DNA of 17,560 nt from Beroe ovata (lineage: Eukaryota; Ctenophora; Nuda; Beroida; Beroidae): contig CAMPET010000139.1 of the NCBI GenBank assembly GCA_946803715.1, positions 12,352-29,911 on the forward strand, given 5' to 3'. The position numbers were made by a program, and so were the translations under genes. This document shows positions 8,951 to 17,560 of this stretch, in pieces. The notes beneath the pieces were generated by a model. The model was not told where the DNA came from. It worked only from the letters and a program-made list of their open reading frames with translations, and did not search any database. Position 1 is the first letter of the stretch, and each line of letters starts with the position of its first letter.

Positions 8951-10390
8951 CCTAACTTGAAATTGATTACTTTTATTCCTGCTACAGGCGACTGTTGGAA
9001 TTGATTCAATATAAGACAGCTGCTATGTGTATTTTTGTGCAACCTGTAATAACCCAGACCTCATTGAAATTAGAACTAGTTACACTAATCAATATTATGA
9101 TACATGATAAGCATATATGCTATAATCATAGAGTGAATGAAACAAAGTTCAGAAAACAATTTATAGAATATATCACAATATTATGGGTGGAACCCCCAGC
9201 CACAGTAATTTTCGGATGTTATCTGGTTATCACTTAATATGACTAATTCTGTTAAATATATATAGCGCTACACAATGGTCGGTGGCATTGCACAGCATGG
9301 TAATGAATTTCAAATATATGCGCGTGTGATCCAAAAATCAATTGCACAAGCTCGATTTGATTTTTACAAGGTCCCTTATTGAATTTAGAAAATAATGTGA
9401 AACTGCTTTAGCGCTGCTCGTGACCCAAATAATCCGAGCGCGCTGCGCGGCTTCTTGTTCATGGTTACACGACGCAACATTTTTCAACGACATATTTTGT
9501 CAATTGATGATTGACCCTGTCGAGTGTCGAGAATTTCGATTTGCGCGCGCGCGGCGCAAAGCTTATTCGCATCAGCGGTCTAGCATCGCTAAACAACTAC
9601 AAACTTAATGTCATCTGTCCGCCGCTCCTTAAGCGCGGCGCCGCGGGCACGGCGCGCGCGTTTCCATCGATCATGGAGGCGCTCTTTCATCGATTGTGAG
9701 AACTTATTTTTATCGATCGCGCCGAGCCGCGCAAGGAACAGTGGACTCTGAGCTCTAGCTCTGGACAGATGCCATCCGGCTATTAACGCCGCGCCATCGA
9801 ATCTCAGTTCACAAATCAATTGAGTGGAACAAGTTACAAGGGGCGCGCAAAGCGTATGCACAATGCACATGCACGCCGCGCAGTTACGCAGTATTTCACG
9901 ATTGCGATTCAACAAGCAAAATCATATAATTATGACCTGTTAGATTTAATTTGTAAAATTTTTCAAATTTGACAACAAAATTTTCATATAAGGGGCAGGC
10001 AGACATCATGCACACTCAATACTTGCTCAGCATTGTCGGCCTGTTAAGATTTTATAAGTTAAATTTGACTATTTTAGCATTTAAAGCTTCCAACTTTCCA
10101 AGCTTCTTGGGTAGGATAGCAGTATTCAGGTGAACATAAGGAGTTGGGAATTAAAGTGATCTTGGCACAAATTTGACATCACACAAGTTCAGATCCTAAT
10201 CAAAACCATATTTTACCTGACTACCGTCCCTAACGGTTGTCCCTGATTCAATATAAACACATTATTATCATTTTGTGTCATTGAAAGGGCATTCAATTCT
10301 ATGATCCTTCTAACTGATTCTAATCTTCCCAATCTTTGAGACTATATGCTTACACTCAATCAATAAATCATATCAGTTATAAGGATGAGG
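8951..10390. other. Intergenic region between repeat-protein gene and CSTF3
   Basis: No coding exon is supported here. The right part (roughly 9950-10390) should be 3' UTR of the upstream repeat-protein gene; the only hexamer variant noted is ATTAAA on the minus strand at 9950-9945, far from the stop. The left part should hold the CSTF3 promoter and 5' UTR. AT-rich TATA-like strings occur on the minus strand near 9165 and 9260, but I cannot tie either to a start site. The CpG-rich block at 9410-9900 is listed separately. Confidence 0.5.
9410..9900. promoter_or_regulatory. CpG-rich block, possible CSTF3 promoter
   Basis: This stretch is visibly far richer in CpG and in GCGC/CGCG runs than the AT-rich DNA on both sides (for example 9430-9450, 9544-9558, 9630-9662). 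It also contains several ATCGAT palindromes between 9665 and 9720. It lies 0.5-0.9 kb upstream of the CSTF3 ATG, in the only gap between two genes on the same strand, so a promoter with an untranslated first exon is the simplest reading. No promoter element was identified directly, and a GC-rich repeat is possible. Open frames here look like composition artefacts. Confidence 0.35.
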
Positions 10391-13300
10391 TCAGCCCTGT
10401 CTCTGGCCAACCAAACTGGTGTCCTTCTTGATAGCAGGGAAATGCTTCTGAGAAAAGTGTCGATGAAGGTATAAAGAGGTCAGAAAACAACCAGCTTATC
10501 CTTTGAGGAGCAGTTATTTGTCTAGGCCATAAACATACCTGATTTGAATTCTTTTTGGTGTTGTACACCTTTTCTGCCTTCAAGTAACGCTGGAATTCTC
10601 TATCCATTGCATTCACATAGTCAGAACCTACTCCAAATCGTTCAATGAGAGAATCCAAGCATTTCTGTAAAATCAGAGATAATGATAGCCATAGCTGGCA
10701 TAGGACCAAGTAATTGTTTATTGTTCTTATGCCAAAGATAATAGATTGAAATCTAGAAGGCTCATATTATTTTGCATATTTGATGTTGTCAACTTAAAAT
10801 TGAACCTTGTTGGAATCTCTTTGATCTTCTGTGACTTCCCTCATATCCTTTCTTATTTTATGAATCATGAAGTGGGCAACCATAGTTTGTTGATCCAAAT
10901 CCCTGTAGGATTTCTTAGGATTGTCTCAAGCACTGTCTATTAAGTTCCTATATGGAACTCGATGTCTCTAAAGAATATTTCTTCCTTTTTTGAAATATAT
11001 ATATCCCTTCATGAAGTATGTGGAATCTTTTCTGGAAACATCTTACTTTGCATAGTTTTCAACCAAATTCATTATTTTTTGCCAGTCTGTTGATGGTTTG
11101 CCTTTAGCTATTTTCAGCGCCATATCAAAACTTGCTCTGGTAACTGAAAATGGTAATTGGTTAAAATCTTAAGATGCATTGGGTTATCTGAAGTGTTCCT
11201 GAAGGTGAAAGATCATGGTACATTAACTTTTCTTGGACCAGAGCTATTCTTTGAATATATTGATGATATTGTTAACTATACAAGAGGCCACCCTACTTAC
11301 TCATAGAATTTTTTGAAGCAACGCTATTTTCACTCAAAACACTGCATCTTGATTCTGTAATTGTTATGTACTTATTCAAATAGTTTAATCTTGGGAATAT
11401 GAATGGAAATAGGTACAGAATATCAGCAAAATACTTGCTGGGTTGAAATGAAATGGGTAGTATAGAATCATAAGCAGCAACTAAGTAAAGAAAGCGAATT
11501 AATGTACCTATTGATGTTACTCAGTTCAGTGCCCTAATAGGTCAATATTTTGTGCCTTTGGTAAGCCATGGATGTAGATTACAGTGCAGTGGTCGTGATG
11601 TAGACAATTTATGGTGTTAAAAGCCTCTATCATATAACAATGTAATCTTAACATGACAATTTAATCTATTATTATAACAGTTATCCTATGGTAGATAAGA
11701 GAAAAGCTTACATAATATTTCTCAATTAACAGTAGTTTCATTCATTTGATATTAGGTAAAATTGGTGAAGCTTATAACCAACTCACGTGGTGGACGCCTG
11801 GAACCAAGCCTGTGGGGTTTCTTCTTGGGAAAAACTGTTTTCTGAAAATGTGTGATATCATTCAGCACTGTCTTTCATTGAGAAATCTTGGTAGATGTGG
11901 TAAATATCTTATAGACTTTGTATTGTATGTACCTACCTTTTCACTACATACTTTAATGATGCTGGACCCATAGCTTCTGGTTGTAGTGGAACTATTCCTT
12001 GAAACTGAATGATCTGAAATCGCCAAAGTAAACACCAGCTATATTCAGTAATCACATAATCATGGAATACCTTGATTGTACATGAAGTAAAAAGATACAT
12101 GAAGCAAAAAGATAATTCCGTTGAGTACCTGTAGTATACTTGAGAACAGAGTTAGTTCTGATTTTTGGTAAACCTTGGGCTGAACGAAGGTCGTCATCAA
12201 GGTCAACACTCTTATCTTTTTCTCTGCTATCACCTGAAACGAAATATTATTGTCATTCAATGTTTTAATGTCAAGGGAAGACGTCATGTTACCATATAGG
12301 AATTAGGAGATAACATACTGCATGTAGTTTCAACCGGAACAGATGGAAGATAAATGGGTGCTCCAATGCCAATAGAAAGAGGCTTATTTGCCTTCTGAGG
12401 TCTATTTTTTAGGTAGGACTTGCGACTTGAGGATGAACTGGAAGATGAACTTGAGCTTGACGATGAACTGGAGGAAGGTCTACTAACTGATGAAGGTAAA
12501 CTTCCATATTTTCTGCATGTTAGCTGCGAAGATTTCACAGTTTGTCCACTTGATCTAGTATCAGTGTCTTCATTTGCATCTGAAGATGATACCTACTGTA
12601 ATTAAAGGTTATAAAGTAGGTACCTACTGTTCTTGATACCTGCTTCAAATCGATAAATTATATTAGACAATGCACTGAATAGGTACCTCTTGAATCTCCA
12701 AGTATGTCAACTGGTTTCTTGTCATCACCAGACTTTTTCAAACTTAAATCAGGCATATTTAATCCTCCCATACTCAACTTCTTGTTCGTCTTCTTGGAGT
12801 CATCACAACTGGACGAAGAAGAAGAAGAAGAAGGAGAAGATAACTTTGCAGACATTGACTTGATACCAGCATGAGTTTTTCCATCAACAACTGGCTTGCC
12901 TAAATCAAGCATTGGTTTGTCAACATGTTTCTTGTCATCATCTGACTTTTTCAGGCTAAGATCAGGCAACTGCAATCTTCCCAAATCTGGCTTCTTCTTC
13001 CTCTTTGAGTCATCACTATCAGAGCTGGAAGATGAAGAATGCAAAGATTCAAATTCACTCTCGTCATATTCATCTCTTGAAAGTTCTTTTGGAAGACTTA
13101 TCTCATCCAATGTATTTTCAGTAAATTTATCTTCATTCGATGACTTGTTTAAGCTGAGATCAGGCATTTGCAATCCACCCAAATCCAATTTCTTCTTATT
13201 CTTCTTAGAGTCATCACTACCAGAGCTGAAAGAAGATAACTTCCCTGATTCAGACTTGACATCTAAACCAGCTTTAACATGAGCATCTGGTTTGTCTAGA

Positions 13301-16300
13301 TCAAGCTTTGGTTTGTCAACTGATTTCTTGTCATCATCTGACTTGTTCAAGCTGAAGTCGGGCATATACAATCCTCCGAAACCCGATTTCTTCTTTTTCT
13401 TCTTGGAGTCATCACTACCAGAGCTTGAAGCAGATGACTTTTCTGCTTTAGACTTCACTTCCAAACCAGATTCAACATCAACATCTGGTTTGTCTAAATC
13501 AAGCTCTGGTTTGTGAACAGATTTCTTTTCATCATCTGACTTGTGCAAGCTAAGATCAGGCATAAGTAATCCTCCCAAACCTAGTTTCTTTTTCTTCCTC
13601 TTCTTTTTGGAGTCCTCACTACTAGAGCTTGAAGAAGATGACTCTCCTGATTTAAACTCGGCATCCAAGCCAGCTTTAACATCAACATCTGGTTTGTCTA
13701 AATCTACTTCTAGCTTTGGTTTGTCTAGATTAAGCTTTGATTTGTCAACATGTTTCCTGTCATCATCTGACTTGTTCAAGCTGAAGTCGGGCATATGCAA
13801 TCCTCCCAAACCCAACTTCTTCTTCTTCTTCTTGGAGTCATCACTACCAGAGCTGGAAGAAGAAGACTTTCCTGATTTAGACTTGGCATCCGAACCAGTT
13901 TTAACATCAACATCTGGTTTGTCTAATTTTGTCTCTGGCTTGTCAACTGATTTCTTGTCATCATCTGACTTGTTCAAGCTAAGTTCAGACATTTGCAATA
14001 CTCCAGAACCCAATTTCTTATTTTTCATGGAGTTATCACTACCAGAGCTGAAAGAGTGCACGGATTCAAAGTCACTCACGTCATGTTCATCTCTGGGTAT
14101 GTCTTTTGGTGGACTTATCTCATCTACTGGATTTTCAATAAGAGTCTCTTTATCCAATGTCTTGTCCAAGAGAAGATCAGGCATATGCATTCCTCTCGAA
14201 TTCGATTTGATCTTTTTCTTTTTGGATTCATTACTACTAGAATTAGAAGAAGACGAATATCCTGATTTAGACTTGACATCCAAACCAGCTTTAACTTCAA
14301 CATCTGGTTTGTCTAAATCAAGGTCTTGTTTGTCCACATGTTTCTTGTCATCATCTGACTTGTGCAAGCTAAGATCAGGCATAAGTAATCCTCCCAAACC
14401 TGGTTTCTTTTTCTTCCTCTTCTTGTTGGAGTCATCGCTACCAGAGCTTGAAGAAGATGACTTTCCTGATTTAGACTCGGCATCCAAGCCAGCTTCAACA
14501 TTAACATCTGATTTGTCACTACCAGAGCCGGAGTCATCACTACTAGAGCTGGAAGATGAAGAATGTTCGGATTCAAAGTCACTTTCGTCATATTTATCTC
14601 TAGGAATTTCTTTTTGTGGACTTATCTTATATAATGGATTTTCTATAAGTTTCTCTTTTTCCAAAGTCTTGTCCAAAAGGACATCGGACTTATGTAATCC
14701 TACCAAATTCAATTCGATCTTATTCTTCTTCTTCATGGAGTCGTCACTACCAGAGCTGGAAGAAGAAAACTTTCCTGATTTCGACTTGGCATCCACAACA
14801 GCTTTAACATCAACATCTGGTTTGTCTAGATCAAGCTTAGGTTTGTCAACTGATTTCGCATCATCATCTGACTTGTTCAAGCTGAAGTCAGGCATATGCA
14901 AACCACCCAAACCCGATTTCTTCTTCTTCTTCTTCTCCTTGGAGTTATCGCTACCAGAGCTGGAAGAAGAAGACTTTCTTGATCTAGACTTGGCATCCGA
15001 ACCAGCTTTTACACCAACATCTGGCTTGTCTAGATCAACTTGTGGTTTGTCAACTGATTTCTTGTCATCATCTGACTTGTTTAAGCTGAAGTCTGGCTTA
15101 TGCAATCCTCCCAAACCTGATCTCTTCTTTTTCTTCTTCTTCTTGGAGTCATCGCTACCAGAGCTGGAAGAAGATGACTGCCCTGATTTAGACTTGGCAT
15201 TCAAACCAGCTTTAACATCAACATCTGATTTGTCTAGATCAAGCTTTGGTTTGTCTAAATCAACCTGTGGTTTGTCGACTGATTTCTTGTCATCATCTGA
15301 CTTGTTCAAGCTGAAGTCGGGCATATGCAATCCTCCCAAACCCGATTTCTTCTTCTTCTTCTTCTTGGAGTCATCGCTACCAGAGCTGGAAGAAGAAGAC
15401 TGTCCTGATTTAGACTTGGCATTCAAACCAGCTTTAACATCAACATCTGGTTTGTCTATATCAAGCTTTGGTTTGTCTAAATCAAGCTTTGGTTTGTCGA
15501 CTGATTTCTTGTCATCATCTGACTTGTTCAAGCTGAAGTCGGGCATATGCAATCCTCCCAAACCCGATTTCTTCTTCTTCTTCTTCTTGGAGTCATCGCT
15601 ACCAGAGCTGGAAGAAGATGACTGTCCTGATTTAGACTTGGCATTCAAACCAGCTTTAACATCAACATCTGGTTTGTCTATATCAAGCTTTGGTTTGTCT
15701 AAATCAAGCTTTGGTTTGTCGACTGATTTCTTGTCATCATCTGACTTGTTCAAGCTGAAGTCGGGCATATGCAATCCTCCCAAACCCGATTTCTTCTTCT
15801 TCTTCTTCTTGGAGTCATCGCTACCAGAGCTGGAAGAAGATGACTGTCCTGATTTAGACTTGGCATTCAAACCAGCTTTAACATCAACATCTGGTTTGTC
15901 TATATCAAGCTTTGGTTTGTCTAAATCAAGCTTTGGTTTGTCGACTGATTTCTTGTCATCATCTGACTTGTTCAAGCTGAAGTCGGGCATATGCAATCCT
16001 CCCAAACCCGATTTCTTCTTCTTCTTCTTCTTGGAGTCATCGCTACCAGAGCTGGAAGAAGATGACTGTCCTGATTTAGACTTGGCATTCAAACCAGCTT
16101 TAACATCAACATCTGGTTTGTCTATATCAAGCTTTGGTTTGTCTAAATCAAGCTTTGGTTTGTCGACTGATTTCTTGTCATCATCTGACTTGTTCAAGCT
16201 GAAGTCGGGCATATGCAATCCTCCCAAACCCGATTTCTTCTTCTTCTTCTTCTTGGAGTCATCGCTACCAGAGCTGGAAGAAGATGACTGTCGTGATTTA

Positions 16301-17560
16301 GACTGGGCATTCAAACCAGCTTTAACATCAACATCTGGTTTGTCTAAATCAACCTGTGGTTTTGCAACTGATTTCTTGTCATCATCTGACTTGTTCAAGC
16401 TTAAGTCGGGCATATGCGATTCTCCCAAACCCGATTTCTTCTTCTTCTTCTTCTTGTTGGAGTCATCGCTACCAGAGCTGGAAGAAGATGACTGTCCTGA
16501 TTTAGACTTGGCATTCAAACCAGCTTTAACATCAACATCTGGTTTGTCTATATCAAGCTTTGGTTTGTCTAAATCAAGCTTTGGTTTGTCGACTGATTTC
16601 TTGTCATCATCTGACTTGTTCAAGCTGAAGTCGGGCATATGCAATCCTCCCAAACCCGATTTCTTCTTCTTCTTCTTCTTCTTGGAGTCATCGCTACCAG
16701 AGCTGGAAGAAGATGACTGTCCTGATTTAGACTTGGCATTCAAACCAGCTTTAACATCAACATCTGGTTTGTCTAGATCAAGCTTTGGTTTGTCTAAATC
16801 AAGCTTTGGTTTGTCGACTGATTTCTTGTCATCATCTGACTTGTTCAAGCTGAAGTCGGGCATATGCAATCCTCCCAAACCCGATTTCTTCTTCTTCTTC
16901 TTCTTGGAGTCATCGCTACCAGAGCTTGAAGAAGATGACTGTCCTGATTTAGACTTGGCATTCAAACCAGCTTTAACATCAACATCTGGTTTGTCTATAT
17001 CAAGCTGTGGTTTGTCAACTGATTTCTTGTCATCATCTGACTTGCTCAAGTTGAAGTCGGGCATATGCAATCCTCCCAAACTCGATTTCTTCTTCTTCTT
17101 CTTCTTCTTCTTGGAGTGATCGCTACCAGAGCTGGAAGAAGAAGTCTTTCCTGATTTAGACTTGTCATCCGAACCATCTTTAACATCAACATCTGGTTTG
17201 TCTAGATCAAGCTTTGGTTTGTCCAAATAAAGCTTTGGTTTGTCGACTGATTTCTTGTCATCATCTGACTTGTTCAAGCTGAAGTCGAGCATATGCAATC
17301 CTCCCAAACCCGATTTCTTCTTCTTCTTCTTCTTCTTCTTGGAGTCATCGCTACCAGAGCTAGAAGAAGATGACTGTCCTGATTTAGACTTGGCATTCAA
17401 ACCAGCTTTAACATCAACATCTGGTTTGTCTATATCAAGCTTTGGGTTGTCTAAATCAAGCTTTGGTTTGTCGACTGATTCCTTGTCATCATCTGACTTG
17501 TTCAAGCTGAAGTCGGGCATATGCAATCCTCCCAAACCCGATTTCTTCTTCTTCTTCTTC
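10391..17560 (-). CDS. Uncharacterised large Ser/Lys/Asp repeat protein, 3' nine exons (5' end off window)
   Basis: I do not recognise this gene. Exons rebuilt from frame and splice sites: beyond 17560 to 12687, then 12579-12319, 12233-12129, 12013-11937, 11841-11787, 11143-11047, 10902-10806, 10664-10539, 10447-10391 (TGA). All phases join, giving at least 1915 residues. The first exon is a tandem array of about 74-residue units (separate entry). Next come a Ser-run linker (16 consecutive Ser), a basic Pro-containing stretch (FPKKKPHRLGSRRPP), and about 130 mostly helical residues with coiled-coil-like spacing: MALKIAKGKPSTDWQKIMNL, VENYAKDLDQQ, IHKIRKDM, then CLDSLIERFG and EFQRYLKAEKVY. 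No signal peptide or membrane segment is visible in this part. CK2-type acidic serine clusters alternating with Lys runs recall NOLC1-like nucleolar proteins, while KLDLDKP/DVDVK recalls AHNAK repeats; both are resemblances only. The donor of exon 10902-10806 (GTTCAA) is weak. Exon 12013-11937 has an alternative in-phase donor after ATTAAA. Confidence 0.7.
11144..11786 (-). other. Longest intron of the repeat-protein gene, nothing recognised
   Basis: This 643-nt, AT-rich intron separates the basic exon (11841-11787) from the helical exon (11143-11047). I see no repeat array, RNA gene or additional exon in it. An extra small exon cannot be excluded, because the flanking exons already join in frame (phase 1) without one. 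Confidence 0.5.
12319..12579 (-). other. Exon joining the repeat array to the C-terminus (poly-Ser exon)
   Basis: The acceptor is placed after CATCTTCAG, so that the split codon G+AT gives Asp and the frame reads DANEDTDTRSSGQTVKSSQ. The nearer candidate after TTACAGTAG does not fit the phase 1 end of the array exon (donor at 12686-12685). The exon encodes a run of 16 Ser written with mixed AGT/AGC/TCA/TCC/TCG codons, then RKSYLKNRPQKANKP and a short hydrophobic patch (LSIGIGAPIYLPSVPV). Mixed codons argue that the Ser run is old or selected, not a fresh trinucleotide expansion. It ends in phase 1 before GTATGT. Confidence 0.7.
12687..17560 (-). repeat. Coding tandem array, 222-bp unit, about 22 copies plus a partial
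   Basis: Each unit encodes GLGGLHMPDFSLNKSDDD, then KKSVDKP, one or two KLDLDKP-type heptads, DVDVKAGLNAKSKSG, a run of six Ser, GSDDS, and 6-9 Lys. The period is 222 bp at 15319-16206. It varies through loss of one 21-bp heptad (201-bp units) and gain of Lys codons (225, 228). By eye, the three units 15541-15762, 15763-15984 and 15985-16206 are identical, and the one before differs at one site. Units near 12687-14700 (the C-terminal end) are strongly diverged. The array runs off the right edge, so true copy number is unknown. Confidence 0.95.

Noticed and set aside
9589-9915. Minus-strand 108-codon frame in the CpG-rich block
   Set aside because: Composition effect of GC-rich DNA; Cys/Arg/Ala-rich with no recognisable domain and open frames on the other strand too.
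12589-12594. Acceptor ending CAGTAG for the poly-Ser exon
   Set aside because: Its frame needs phase 0 or meets a stop, while the array exon ends in phase 1; the TTCAG acceptor at 12581-12580 fits.
13541-17119. Plus-strand open frame of 1192 codons opposite the repeat array
   Set aside because: It is the complement of a stop-poor repeat; once one unit lacks stops in that frame, every copy does. It encodes runs of Phe from the Lys codons and has no homology or splice support. The minus frame joins properly to downstream exons.
1-17560. tRNA, rRNA or autonomous transposon genes
   Set aside because: No cloverleaf with A and B boxes, no rRNA-like stretch and no transposase or reverse-transcriptase motifs were seen by eye; a covariance or profile search was not possible.

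Overview
The window is animal-type nuclear DNA: intron-rich genes with GT-AG introns, tandem repeats in the introns and no bacterial signals. Introns are mostly 40-650 nt, one of them only 45 nt. That suggests a compact invertebrate genome. A sponge or similar early-branching animal is a guess; the sequence does not prove it.

All three genes I can support lie head-to-tail on the minus strand. At the left edge (250-405) is the first coding exon of a 5-aminolevulinate synthase gene, with two heme-regulatory Cys-Pro motifs; the rest of the gene is off the left edge. From 746 to 8950 is a complete CSTF3 gene (CstF-77, mRNA 3'-end processing). I rebuilt it as 19 coding exons that join in frame into a 717-residue protein, the length of human CSTF3. 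From 10391 to the right edge is the 3' part of a third gene: one huge exon (12687 to beyond 17560) encoding a tandem array of about 74-residue repeats, then eight small exons encoding a Ser-rich linker and a helical C-terminus. I do not recognise this protein.

The non-coding parts are unusual. CSTF3 introns carry several different minisatellites that touch or include splice sites (donors of exons 10 and 15, acceptors of exons 8, 11 and 15). One 45-nt intron is two-thirds CA repeat. The 1.9-kb intron 5 is a mosaic of duplicated and inverted copies of a MITE-like element. Between CSTF3 and the repeat-protein gene lies 1.4 kb with a CpG-rich block that could be the CSTF3 promoter. Only 340 bp separate the CSTF3 stop from the ALAS start, so ALAS promoter and CSTF3 3' UTR must share that space.

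The genes have no obvious joint pathway: heme synthesis, mRNA cleavage/polyadenylation, and an uncharacterised disordered repeat protein.
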